Part shown: in pieces, positions 1 to 8,211 of the stretch
Layout of the letters: every line of letters begins with the position of its first letter
Position numbering within the stretch: position 1 is the first letter of the stretch
The notes under the pieces: model-generated
Told to the model about the DNA's origin: nothing
What the model saw: only the letters and a program-made list of their open reading frames with translations
The model's database searches: none
Source: Peribacillus simplex
GTDB taxonomy: Bacteria; Bacillota; Bacilli; Bacillales; DSM-1321
Direction: 5' to 3'
Assembly: GCF_900156045.1 (NCBI RefSeq)
Contig: NZ_FTMX01000019.1
Location: forward strand, 1-34,043
Length of the DNA: 34,043 nt
Translations under genes and position numbers: made by a program

Positions 1-104
<104 letters not shown>

Positions 105-114
105 CATTCAAAAA

Positions 115-142
115 GATCAGCCATCCTGGCTGGTCTTTTTTT
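115..142 (+). terminator. Terminator of the left rRNA operon
   Basis: An 8-bp stem (GATCAGCC with GGCTGGTC, one G-T pair) is followed by seven T residues, ten bases past the 5S end. Confidence 0.9.
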
Positions 143-370
143 GAGGTTGATATTCCTTCCATATCTTTTTATTTAAACCGGTTAAAAAAAGTAATATAAA
201 GAAAGTTATATGCTGTATAAATGGTAGGACATACTATAAATGTATCTGAATTTCTACAGCTATCTGTATTATCCGTATCTGTTTAAGACAAAGGGACAGA
301 ATTCTTCGTTTCTGTAGGGATATATGTTAAACTTAACGTAGTTCTGAAACTGTCATTGGGGGAATGGCCG

Positions 371-1210
371 ATGGATACCTCTGCTAAAGATGAAATGATT
401 TTTTCGTTTGCTGAATGGTTGAGAGACCAAGGTAAATCAGCTAATACGATTAAAACGTATACTGGTGTCCTTTCACAGTTTTGTGACCAGACACAAAAGA
501 TATTGATGGAGATTCATTCTGAAGATGTTCAGGGTTATCTTGATTATTTAGAAAATTGCAAGAAAAGCCCAGGAACAATCGAAAAACACTACATCGCCCT
601 AAATGTCTTCTTTAAATTTTTAGGCAAACCGCAAGTAATGCTTTCTGTGGAACGTAAGGTTAAGGAGCACAAGCTTGAGGTACCTGAAACTTTAAGCATC
701 AATGAGCAGCAGATCCTGTTAAGGGATATAGAAGCAGAGGGAAATCTAAGGAACATCGCCATCGTCTACCTTTTGTTACATACTGGAATTCGTGTTTCAG
801 AATTATGTGACTTAAATGGCCGTGACGTCATTATGGAAACAGAGCGAAATTATATACTTGTCAGGAACGCAAAAGGTGAAATCGATAGATCCGTTCCCCT
901 TACACTATCGGCTATACAACATGTAAAAAATTATCTTTATTCTTTAAAAGAAACAGCGGATCCATTATTCATCTCAAGTTACAATCAAAGGATCACTCCA
1001 AGGTCAGTTCAATATATATTAAAAAGATACAACGTGCATCCACATAAACTGCGACATACCTTTTGCCAAAGGTTAGTGGATAATGGAATAGATATACAAA
1101 CGATTTCAAAGCTCGCCGGTCATAAAGATTTAAACGTAACGAAGCGTTATCTAAAAGAAGAATCGCTGGATCTGGCAAATGCGATAGATCAAACTTTCAC
1201 CAAACACTAA
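371..1210 (+). CDS. Tyrosine recombinase (XerC/D-like integrase), stand-alone
   Basis: This is a site-specific DNA recombinase of the phage-integrase family, about 279 aa. Residues 1-90 form the SAM-like core-binding domain and the rest the catalytic domain. All active-site positions can be read: Arg141 (HTGIRVSEL), Lys168 (NAKGE), His225 and Arg228 (HKLRHTF), His251 (LAGHKDL) and nucleophile Tyr260 (KRYL). The ATG at 371 is preferred because GGGGGA lies 7-8 bases ahead; a TTG at 356 would add five residues but would place that site inside the coding region. The gene sits between the rRNA operon terminator and its own terminator, with no excisionase, phage or conjugation gene beside it. Whether it is a domesticated Xer-type enzyme or the remnant of a lost element cannot be told from this window. 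Confidence 0.9.
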   Translation: MDTSAKDEMIFSFAEWLRDQGKSANTIKTYTGVLSQFCDQTQKILMEIHSEDVQGYLDYLENCKKSPGTIEKHYIALNVFFKFLGKPQVMLSVERKVKEHKLEVPETLSINEQQILLRDIEAEGNLRNIAIVYLLLHTGIRVSELCDLNGRDVIMETERNYILVRNAKGEIDRSVPLTLSAIQHVKNYLYSLKETADPLFISSYNQRITPRSVQYILKRYNVHPHKLRHTFCQRLVDNGIDIQTISKLAGHKDLNVTKRYLKEESLDLANAIDQTFTKH

Positions 1211-1222
1211 TCTATAGAAATT

Positions 1223-1255
1223 AAAAGGGAAAGCGGGTTCTTTCCCTTTTTTGTT
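1223..1255 (+). terminator. Terminator of the recombinase gene
   Basis: An AAAAGGGAAAG/CTTTCCCTTTT stem with a 6-base loop runs into T residues, 12 bases after the stop codon. Confidence 0.85.
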
Positions 1256-1417
1256 TAAATAAGGTTTTTAAAAACAAACAAATTTCCATGGAAATGACGA
1301 ATGGGACGTTTTGTCTTATGAGACGGGAAAGGTTAAAAGTAGAGTGAATATAGTTTGGGCAAAATTGGCTGGAAGTACGAAGGGCTAATATATTAAGAGG
1401 ATATTGATCAATTATTG

Positions 1418-1467
1418 AATCAAGAAAGAGGGGATTCCCAATATAAGGAATCCCCTCTTTCTTGATT
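1418..1467. terminator. Long perfect hairpin at the 3' end of the RND gene
   Basis: Two perfectly complementary 21-base arms (1418-1438 and 1447-1467) surround the 8-base loop CAATATAA. On the minus strand it begins 3 bases after the stop codon of the RND exporter, so it is the natural terminator or 3' stabiliser of that mRNA. A T-run directly follows the stem only on the plus strand, so it may act in both directions. Confidence 0.85.
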
Positions 1468-1469
1468 TT

Positions 1470-4400
1470 TTACTTAACTGTTTTTTTCTTCTTTTTACCT
1501 ATTTTCATTATAACTTCATATACTACCGGCACTATTACAAGTGTTAGCATTGTAGAACTCACAAGTCCGCCGATAACGGTAATTCCCAAACCTTGTGATA
1601 TTAATCCACTGCCTTCCGCACCGATTGCCAAAGGTATTAAAGCGCCGATTGTGGCAAGGGCAGTCATCAGGATCGGGCGTAGTCGGGTCGATCCTGCTTC
1701 GAGTAAAGCTTCCCTGGTAGATAGCCCGGATTCTTCATTCTTGATAACACGGTCCACTAATACGATGGCATTGGTTACGACGATACCAATAAGCATCAGG
1801 ACACCCATCATTGCTGAAACGCTGATGGTCTCACCTGCAATGAATAGCCCTGCCAATGCCCCGATTACCGTAAATGGTAAGGAGAAGAGAATGGCTATTG
1901 GCGCTAAACCACCATGGAAAGTAACGACTAGCACAAAGTATACGATAGCAACGGCCGCTAACATAGCGATACCAAGTTGTGTGAATGATTCCTGGATATC
2001 TTCCGTCACTCCGCCATAGTCTATAGAGACGCTTGCGGGAAGGTCTAATTTATCGACTTCCTTTTGTACTGCAGCTGTTACTGCTGCCACATCATCCGTT
2101 TTGATTGTTGCAGACACGTCGGCATAAATTTTTCCATCGCGGCGGCTGATTGTATCGGAAGCTTTGCCTTCTTCGATTTTCACAAGCTCTTTCAATGGGA
2201 TTTCCATTCCCATTGGAGAAGGAATTTTCGTATTCTCAAGATCTTTTTTGTCTTCGAAAGTCGTTTCTTCTGTCTCGACATATACTTTGACTTCTTCTCC
2301 ATCTTTCTTAATCGTAGTTATAGCATCATCTTTATTCGTATTGGCAATGGACATACCAATTTGTGCAGCTGTCAGTCCAAGATCGCTTAGCTTTTCCTGG
2401 TCTGCAACTAGTGTATATTGCTCATAAGCATCGGAAAGGCTTGTATCAACATCTTTTAAATCTTTATTTTTCTTCATGATATTTTGAATATCGTCAATTA
2501 CCGGTTCAATGTCTTTTTGTGTATTTCCGTAAACAAATAGAGTGGTTTCGTTGCTTGATGTTGACGTGAATTCTTGTTGTTTCCAAGTTCCAGGTGAATC
2601 AAGTTCAGTTAAATCCTTTATGACCGTTTCTTTTTTGTCCCCGAAATTTTCGGTGTCTTTATCATAGAGTACATAGAAGAGAGCCGAGTTACTCGAGCCG
2701 CCCATCATGCCGCCCATCATGCTTTCACCAAGTGTGTATTGAACGGTCTCCACATCGTCTTTATCCATGAAGTATTTTTCTACTTTTTCTGTTTGTTTTA
2801 CAATATCCTCTTTTAACTCTCCAGGTGCGGGAGTGTAGGTGACGATAATCGTTTTTTCTTCATCTGCAGGCATGAAGCTGACACCGATGCTTGGGATTAG
2901 GAATAAGCTGCCTACCAATAATACAATGGCTGTCCCGAAAGTGATCAACTTATGGTTTAACGACCAATCTAATGCTTTTCTATAGAATGCAGATAGTTTA
3001 CTTGGTTTTTCTTCATGTGATGTTAATTCTTTTTTAGATAGTCCCTTTTTAAATAAAGAGTCTGCCATTGCCGGAACAAGAGTGATGGCAATTATTAATG
3101 AAGCGACTAATGCAAACACCATTGTTAAGGCGAATGGCATGAATAGTTCCCCGACAGGTCCTGTAACGCTTGCTAAGGGCAGGTATACAGCCACAGTAAC
3201 GATTGTCGATGAAAGGATAGGGATGAACATTTCCTTAGTGGCTGATCGTATTAATTCGCCGCCTTTTAATTGTTCGCCTTTTAAAGCCATTCTCCTATAA
3301 ATATTTTCAATGACGACAATGGAGTCATCGACGACTCGGCCAATGGCAACTGTCATGGCCCCCAGTGTCATGACATTCAACGAAATATCCATTTGTTTGA
3401 GCACCAAAAGGGCTGCTAACAGGGATAATGGAATCGAAATGACGGAAATGAGAGTCGTTTTAAAGTTCCTTAGGAATAGCATGATAACAATGACGGCAAA
3501 CAGACAGCCGAAGAGTGCCTTGCTGATCATGGTTTCAACAGAATCTTTAATCGGTTGGGCTTGATCAAGCGTAGTGTGTACACTAACGCCTTTAAAATCT
3601 TCTTTGAAATTCGTTACTTCTTCGTTTACTTCGTCCACGATTGCAACTGTATCGGCATCGGGAGATCTTGTAACCTGAATCCCAATCGATTCGCTGCCGT
3701 TTGTTCTTGAAATCGATTCAGCTTTACCAGTAATTTTAACATCGGCAATGTCTGATAATTTGACGTTTTGCAGTTGGGCAGGACCTGTTGTCATTTCAGG
3801 AGATAATTGATTGTTTTCCTGTCCGGTTTGTGCTGGCGTAGCTGTTTGAGAGCCGCCGGTTAAAGGTATCTTTATATTTTTCAGGTCTTTTAATGTGGAG
3901 ATGTTTCCATCCACAACGATCGTTTTTTCTTTATCATCAAAGTTATATATCCCAAGGGGCATGTTGACGTTTGCGGCCTGGATAACCTTCTTTACGGTAT
4001 CTTCATCAAGCCCGTATTGAGCCATTTTTTCCTCGTCGAATACAAGGCTGCCTTCATTTACTTGCTGTCCGGAAATTGATACGGATGTCACGCCATCGAT
4101 TCCTTCAAGTTTAGGCACTAACACCTCTTCAACATTTTTTGTAAGAGCTGGTAAATCAGAACCCTTATCTGTTACACTGAGTGCGACGACCGGAAAAGCG
4201 TTTAATTCTAATTTTGATACGCTCGGGGCATCCACTCCCTCGGGAAGTTCTAATTTCTCTAAAGCCTCTTTCACTTCTTTTACAGCGTCGTCCATATCCG
4301 TATCATAATCATATTGTAATTGAACGGAAGAGGCATTAGCCATGGACGAAGAACTGACTAATTCGACTCCTGGCAAATTTGTTACTTTCTGCTCTATCTG

Positions 4401-4598
4401 GTCTGTGAGTTTATCTGCTACTTCTTCAGGTGCAGCTCCAGGATATACAGTGGAGATGCTTATTAAAGGAGTCGAGATGCTAGGAATGGTTTCTTGCTTC
4501 ATGTTTAAACCGGAGTATAAACCAGCTGCAACGATGATGATCGTAAGCAACCAGATTGCCAATTTATTCTTTAATGAAAATTTAATTATTGAATTCAA
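1470..4598 (-). CDS. swrC: RND-family efflux transporter, SwrC (YerP)-type
   Basis: A proton-driven exporter of the AcrB/SwrC family, about 1042 aa; in B. subtilis the relative confers surfactin resistance and supports swarming. It has an N-terminal membrane helix (about 12-32), a first extracellular domain with a low-complexity Thr/Gln/Pro insert, a central helix bundle with the paired aspartates GRVVDDSIVV (near residue 420), a second domain and a C-terminal bundle. The relay lysine of AcrB is not seen in the corresponding VTNAIVLVDR segment. A Met/Gly-rich loop, SMMGGMMGGSS, lies near residue 630. I place the start at the TTG at 4598: GGAGGG lies 7 bases before it, whereas the upstream ATG at 4613 overlaps that site. 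The resulting N-terminus, MNSIIKFSLKNK, also fits SwrC. Divergent from a TetR gene. The exported substrate is unknown here. Confidence 0.92.
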   Translation of the reverse strand: MNSIIKFSLKNKLAIWLLTIIIVAAGLYSGLNMKQETIPSISTPLISISTVYPGAAPEEVADKLTDQIEQKVTNLPGVELVSSSSMANASSVQLQYDYDTDMDDAVKEVKEALEKLELPEGVDAPSVSKLELNAFPVVALSVTDKGSDLPALTKNVEEVLVPKLEGIDGVTSVSISGQQVNEGSLVFDEEKMAQYGLDEDTVKKVIQAANVNMPLGIYNFDDKEKTIVVDGNISTLKDLKNIKIPLTGGSQTATPAQTGQENNQLSPEMTTGPAQLQNVKLSDIADVKITGKAESISRTNGSESIGIQVTRSPDADTVAIVDEVNEEVTNFKEDFKGVSVHTTLDQAQPIKDSVETMISKALFGCLFAVIVIMLFLRNFKTTLISVISIPLSLLAALLVLKQMDISLNVMTLGAMTVAIGRVVDDSIVVIENIYRRMALKGEQLKGGELIRSATKEMFIPILSSTIVTVAVYLPLASVTGPVGELFMPFALTMVFALVASLIIAITLVPAMADSLFKKGLSKKELTSHEEKPSKLSAFYRKALDWSLNHKLITFGTAIVLLVGSLFLIPSIGVSFMPADEEKTIIVTYTPAPGELKEDIVKQTEKVEKYFMDKDDVETVQYTLGESMMGGMMGGSSNSALFYVLYDKDTENFGDKKETVIKDLTELDSPGTWKQQEFTSTSSNETTLFVYGNTQKDIEPVIDDIQNIMKKNKDLKDVDTSLSDAYEQYTLVADQEKLSDLGLTAAQIGMSIANTNKDDAITTIKKDGEEVKVYVETEETTFEDKKDLENTKIPSPMGMEIPLKELVKIEEGKASDTISRRDGKIYADVSATIKTDDVAAVTAAVQKEVDKLDLPASVSIDYGGVTEDIQESFTQLGIAMLAAVAIVYFVLVVTFHGGLAPIAILFSLPFTVIGALAGLFIAGETISVSAMMGVLMLIGIVVTNAIVLVDRVIKNEESGLSTREALLEAGSTRLRPILMTALATIGALIPLAIGAEGSGLISQGLGITVIGGLVSSTMLTLVIVPVVYEVIMKIGKKKKKTVK

Positions 4599-4620
4599 GC
4601 TTGTACCCTCCATACATAAA

Positions 4621-4640
4621 TTGTGACTAGTCGGTCACAA
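4621..4640. promoter_or_regulatory. Palindromic operator at the RND promoter
   Basis: TTGTGACTAGTCGGTCACAA has perfect 7-base arms around TAGTCG. It lies at the expected transcription start of the leftward RND promoter and just before the RND ribosome site, so it is a likely TetR-family repressor site. Confidence 0.7.
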
Positions 4641-4645
4641 ACTCA

Positions 4646-4674
4646 AATATATAGTATATGGATTATGATTGCAA
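4646..4674 (-). promoter_or_regulatory. Sigma-A promoter for the RND gene
   Basis: On the minus strand TTGCAA (4674-4669), a 17-base spacer and TATATT (4651-4646). The predicted start falls at the edge of the palindrome at 4621-4640, which suits repression by a bound protein. Confidence 0.6.
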
Positions 4675-4699
4675 CAGATAATATCCGGTAGTGTTAATG

Positions 4700-4728
4700 T
4701 TGTGATTCCAAGGGTTTTGGGATACAAT
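4700..4728 (+). promoter_or_regulatory. Sigma-A promoter for the TetR gene
   Basis: TTGTGA, 17-base spacer, TACAAT. The second palindrome (4737-4754) begins 8 bases after the -10 element, as expected for autorepression. Confidence 0.65.
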
Positions 4729-4736
4729 TTGAAAGA

Positions 4737-4754
4737 ATTGACCCATTGGTCAAT
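4737..4754. promoter_or_regulatory. Palindromic operator at the TetR promoter
   Basis: An imperfect palindrome with 7-base arms ATTGACC and GGTCAAT. It shares the core GACC/GGTC with the site at 4621-4640 and sits at the start of the regulator transcript. Confidence 0.6.
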
Positions 4755-4786
4755 GACGGAGAATTTTAAGAGATAGGATGAATTTG

Positions 4787-5665
4787 ATGAAAGAAAAAAA
4801 TAAGATGATCATAGATAAGTCTGTAGAGCTTTTCGCGGAGAAAGGCTATCATGCGACTTCCGTTCAGGAAATAGCTGAAAAATGTGGGATAGCAAAGGGG
4901 TCTTTTTATAATCATTTTAAATCGAAGGAAGAATTACTGGTCTCCATTTTTAAATTTTATTATGAAGCGCTGACGGACTCATTGCTTGACCTTGAACTGG
5001 ATGCTTCATTGTCCAGTAAAGACAAATTCATGAGGCAGATCACTGTTCACATTGAGCATATGACGGGAAATACCAACTTGATTCAAATGATGATGCAGGA
5101 ACAAATGGTTCATATCAGCAAAGAATTGGATAGATTTTTACATTATATCCATGAAGAGGGCTTGATTTGGTTCAAGCGAAAAATCATTGAGTTATACCCG
5201 GGGCTTCCTGCTGATCTTTTGCCGGATTGCACCATAATTTTGGATTCTCTTTTCAAAGGATATATCGGAATATTGATCAGGAAACAAAATGCATTCGATG
5301 TGGAATTGTTACCTAGCTTCATATTGAACCGGATGGATTCCATCATCGCAAGCCTGCAGAGCAAGGAAGATCCATTATTGAAGCAATTTCCCCTGCCAGG
5401 ATGCTCGATGCGGGATATGAGCCCAAAAGAGGAAATTCATTCGATCATCGTCAGGATGCTGGAAGTGGAAACACGTAAGGAAGAGGGAATGGAAACAAAT
5501 AAGAATATGGAGGCTTTAAAGGCGATCCAGGAAGAGTTTTCAAAAGTTAGGCCAAGCCCCATCATCTTGGAAAGTCTTTTGTTATTTTTGGAAAAAAATA
5601 AAAAAAGAAGTCCGTTGAGTTCAAAGCTTATTTTAATGATGAAGGATTATTTGTTGAATATATGA
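4787..5665 (+). CDS. yerO: TetR/AcrR-family repressor, YerO-type
   Basis: A transcriptional repressor that probably controls the divergent SwrC-type exporter and itself. The N-terminal DNA-binding domain is typical: an LFAEKGYHATSVQEIAEKC helix-turn-helix followed by KGSFYNHFKSKEEL. At about 292 aa it is much longer than the usual TetR of about 190-200 aa, with an extra C-terminal region after residue 190. The B. subtilis regulator beside swrC, YerO, is also long as I recall. The start is uncertain: the ATG at 4787 is preferred (AGGA 8 bases ahead, N-terminus MKEKNK), but an in-frame ATG at 4778 would add three residues. The ligand cannot be read from the sequence. Confidence 0.88.
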   Translation: MKEKNKMIIDKSVELFAEKGYHATSVQEIAEKCGIAKGSFYNHFKSKEELLVSIFKFYYEALTDSLLDLELDASLSSKDKFMRQITVHIEHMTGNTNLIQMMMQEQMVHISKELDRFLHYIHEEGLIWFKRKIIELYPGLPADLLPDCTIILDSLFKGYIGILIRKQNAFDVELLPSFILNRMDSIIASLQSKEDPLLKQFPLPGCSMRDMSPKEEIHSIIVRMLEVETRKEEGMETNKNMEALKAIQEEFSKVRPSPIILESLLLFLEKNKKRSPLSSKLILMMKDYLLNI

Positions 5666-5700
5666 AGGCTGTATCGAAAGGGGCGTATAGCCTCTTTTTT
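5666..5700 (+). terminator. Terminator after the TetR gene
   Basis: AGGCTGTAT pairs with GTATAGCCT (two wobble pairs) and is followed by CTTTTTT, directly after the stop codon. Confidence 0.75.
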
Positions 5701-5738
5701 CATTTTTTTATGAGTTTCAAAAGCGGGGGGATAGGGAA

Positions 5739-5779
5739 GACAATTCTTTCTATTGTCAGCATAAACACCAAATTGGTGT
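5739..5779. repeat. Two adjacent small inverted repeats upstream of the Yip1-like gene
   Basis: GACAAT/ATTGTC (5739-5757) and ACACCAA/TTGGTGT around a single A (5765-5779) lie in the 240-base gap before the Yip1-like gene. The second is a compact near-perfect palindrome of operator size. No clear sigma-A promoter could be placed with confidence. Confidence 0.35.
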
Positions 5780-5905
5780 GGGGGATTATATTGGATGGGA
5801 AAGGCTAATGTGTTTTTTTTGTATATTCATCCCTTATTTCTGCAATTGTTTCCAAAATAAGATAAAATATATGATGAAATATCATTTTTTGCAGGAGGAC
5901 CACAT

Positions 5906-6568
5906 ATGGTGTACCAGGTCGGATTGTTAAAAGGCATTTTAGAGCCTTATCGGAGTCGTTATCAGCTGCAAAATGCAGAGGCAGTCACAAAGTTTGGATT
6001 GAAATTACTATTTTTATATTTTCTTAGTCTTATAGTATTCGCCATTGGGGGATATTTTGGCATTGGTTCAGAATCATTTTCCAAAGAAATCACGACGATG
6101 AGTGCCAATGAATTCGAAGCAGCAAAATTGCTGATTTTGAGCGGCAATATAATAACAGGCATACTCGACCCTTCCATATACATATTTTTAGCAGCTCTAT
6201 ACTTTTGGATCGTTACTGATATCCCATATATAAAATTAGTCATCGTTCAAATGATTGTTTTTGGTTTGCAATTAGTGGAAAAAACATTACTGATTCCTCT
6301 ATTCGTTTTAATGGATATAGGCAGCGATGCCAATCCTTTTTCATTGGGGATCATCAGTCAGTATTTTCTCAGAAGTGATTATTTCATTCACTTTTTCAGC
6401 GAAATCACCATTTTTCAATATCTTATCATTGCTCTGCAATATTTTTATTTAAAGGAGTTTTCAGAACGAAATAATTATTTGGTCCTTTTAATGATTGTTC
6501 TATTCTATCTGGCCACATGGTTTGTTAAAGCCTTTTTAGCATACATCCAAGTAGGCGTATTTGTATAA
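5906..6568 (+). CDS. Yip1-like multi-pass membrane protein
   Basis: An integral membrane protein of 220 aa with about five hydrophobic segments (near residues 32-52, 75-103, 108-134, 165-182 and 190-217). The pattern, including DPSIYIFLAALYFWIV, resembles the Yip1 family. The start is secure: AGGAGG lies 7 bases before ATG. It is followed after 14 bases by a membrane-fusion protein gene, so the two form an operon. In B. subtilis a Yip1 protein (YknW) works with an adaptor (YknX) and an ABC transporter (YknYZ) against the SdpC toxin. The arrangement here is similar, but no ABC genes follow. The family assignment rests on topology and context, and the function is inference. Confidence 0.7.
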   Translation: MVYQVGLLKGILEPYRSRYQLQNAEAVTKFGLKLLFLYFLSLIVFAIGGYFGIGSESFSKEITTMSANEFEAAKLLILSGNIITGILDPSIYIFLAALYFWIVTDIPYIKLVIVQMIVFGLQLVEKTLLIPLFVLMDIGSDANPFSLGIISQYFLRSDYFIHFFSEITIFQYLIIALQYFYLKEFSERNNYLVLLMIVLFYLATWFVKAFLAYIQVGVFV

Positions 6569-6582
6569 GGCGGGTGAAAAGA

Positions 6583-7845
6583 ATGAGCGGGAAATGGAAA
6601 ATAACAGCGGTCTCGATTGCTTCGATAGTCTTAATAACCGTTAACATATACCTTCTTGAAAAAAAAGAAAGCAAAGTGGAACGAACAGTTTTAGTTGAAA
6701 ACTGGATAAAGGTGAAAAAGGATACAATTACGGATACTATTCAAACAAATGGGGTAATAAAACCTGTAGAAGAGTATGATATCTATTTCGATACCAAGAA
6801 AAATGATTTTAAGAAATTCCTTGTTAAAGAAGGCGATGCGATTACGGCTGGCTCCTCGTTGTTTGAGTATACGACGACCGAACTTGATGCGCAAAAAGCG
6901 GATTTAGAAGCGGAGAAAACGGCAGCTGAGGGAGAAATTGCAGGGATTGAAGAATACATAGGCAAGTTGAGGTCATATCAAGCGACCCTGACCAGTGATT
7001 CTGGAATAGCGGGCATTGATGAATCGGTGGAAAAAAACTTGAGTATTGATTTAACAACAAGCTCGACGGATCTTATTAAAAGTAGCTTTGAGCAAGAAAT
7101 ATACAAGCAGGAACTGGAAAAAAACAGTTTGAATGAAAAAGTGAAAATGCTTGACGCTAAATTAAGTTCAATTGAGGAGCAGTCCAATGCGATCGTGACG
7201 ACGAGCGAGGCTGATGGTGTAGTTAAAAATATCAATAAAAACCTGAATAATCCCATTATATCCATTGTTTCTATAAATATGGGAATTGCAGGCGAATTCT
7301 CCGAAGAGGAAATGAAAAAAGCCAAAGTGGGCATGACTATAAAAGCAAGTTACTCTGATTCAATAAAGGCACTGAAAGGATCGATAGGCCGAATCCATTC
7401 CTATCCAGCTGAAGAGCCGTCGTTAAAAAAAGAAAACAAATTTCCATTTCAGGCTTTAATCGAACCGGAAGGCGAAGAAACGGAACCATTGTTGGTGGGG
7501 TCCAAAGTGGATCTTACCGTAATAACCAATGAGAAAGCCGGTGTACCCTCCGTTCCTATAGAGGCGGTACATTACCAAAAACAGCCTTACATTTACAAAT
7601 TGACTAAAAAAGGATATGTGGATAAACATTACATTAAAAAAGGGCTTAAAGCAGAAGGAAAGCAAGAAATCATAGAAGGACCGTCGGTAGGTGACGTCAT
7701 CCTGCTGAAGCCGAATGTGGCAGTGAAGAACCATTCCAATTTTATAACTCCAATTGAATTTGAAAAAGTGAAAGTTGCAACTTATAAAAAATTCACCTCT
7801 AGGGAAAAAGTAAGATATCTGTTACTTGGCATTTTGGAAAAATAA
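6583..7845 (+). CDS. HlyD/MacA-type membrane-fusion (efflux adaptor) protein
   Basis: An efflux adaptor of about 420 aa, anchored by one N-terminal membrane helix (about residues 5-22). A lipoyl-like half (VIKPVEEYDIYF and FLVKEGDAITAGSSLFEY) is followed by a long charged coiled-coil hairpin (about 95-200), the second lipoyl half (TTSEADGVVKNINKN) and beta-barrel regions with GSKVDLTV. I chose the ATG at 6583, which has GGGTG 6 bases ahead; a GTG at 6574 is in frame but has poor spacing. Such adaptors join ABC (MacB-like) or RND pumps. Neither an ABC permease nor an ATPase gene follows, so the partner may be the SwrC-type pump 2 kb away or a transporter elsewhere. Confidence 0.85.
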   Translation: MSGKWKITAVSIASIVLITVNIYLLEKKESKVERTVLVENWIKVKKDTITDTIQTNGVIKPVEEYDIYFDTKKNDFKKFLVKEGDAITAGSSLFEYTTTELDAQKADLEAEKTAAEGEIAGIEEYIGKLRSYQATLTSDSGIAGIDESVEKNLSIDLTTSSTDLIKSSFEQEIYKQELEKNSLNEKVKMLDAKLSSIEEQSNAIVTTSEADGVVKNINKNLNNPIISIVSINMGIAGEFSEEEMKKAKVGMTIKASYSDSIKALKGSIGRIHSYPAEEPSLKKENKFPFQALIEPEGEETEPLLVGSKVDLTVITNEKAGVPSVPIEAVHYQKQPYIYKLTKKGYVDKHYIKKGLKAEGKQEIIEGPSVGDVILLKPNVAVKNHSNFITPIEFEKVKVATYKKFTSREKVRYLLLGILEK

Positions 7846-7860
7846 CCGTTCCTTCAACAA

Positions 7861-7922
7861 GAGAGGTGGTGTCAATTATTTATATCAATATAACTTATGT
7901 GATTGAAAATCGGGAAGAGTAA
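7861..7922 (+). other. Possible remnant of a downstream gene start
   Basis: A ribosome-site-like GAGAGGTGG lies 15 bases after the adaptor stop codon and is followed by an open stretch of 17 codons ending in TAA, with no properly spaced start codon. The peptide IIYINITYVIENREE resembles the first strand of some ABC ATPases, but it is too short to prove this. It may be chance. Confidence 0.2.
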
Positions 7923-8043
7923 TTATAGATACAATAGCTATTAATACAGAATATTCAGACATGTTTAAGGACTTTTTCTAGAACGGATGCGAATAAATAT
8001 TTACAGATTATCATTTTTAGTATAATATTTTATTATAAGTTAA

Positions 8044-8172
8044 CTCGCTTAATCTTATTCCAAGAACGGGGGACCCATTTTTGTGGATTTTATCCGCTAG
8101 GGGTGAATTCAGAAATGAAAGGGCTTTTTGTGTTTCCAATCCTAACCCGACAGCTAACCTCGTCAGCGTCTT
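8044..8172 (+). ncRNA. c-di-AMP riboswitch (ydaO/yuaA type)
   Basis: The conserved blocks of the ydaO-type aptamer occur in the right order: CGCTTAATC (8045-8053), CGGGGGACCCA (8067-8077), AGGGGTGAATTC (8099-8110), GGGC (8121-8124) and CCGACAGCTAACCTCG (8147-8162), closing with AGCG (8165-8168), which pairs with the opening CGCT. This class binds cyclic di-AMP and usually turns transcription off when ligand is high. Known targets are mainly potassium and osmolyte transporters and cell-wall enzymes. Here it precedes a glutamate/aspartate symporter, with a terminator hairpin between. A TATAAT-like -10 lies near 8022 but I could not place a convincing -35. Confidence 0.92.
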
Positions 8173-8211
8173 CAAGGGAACATGTGTGAATATTCACGCC
8201 TATAAGAAATC

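Noticed and set aside
1462..2019. Open frame of 185 codons antisense to the RND gene
   Set aside because: It lies wholly opposite the strongly recognised RND exporter, starts in its terminator and has the Ile/Thr/Pro bias typical of a shadow frame.
4611..4613. ATG start for the RND gene five codons before the TTG
   Set aside because: The Shine-Dalgarno sequence GGAGGG would be inside the coding region; the TTG at 4598 has correct spacing and gives an N-terminus like SwrC.
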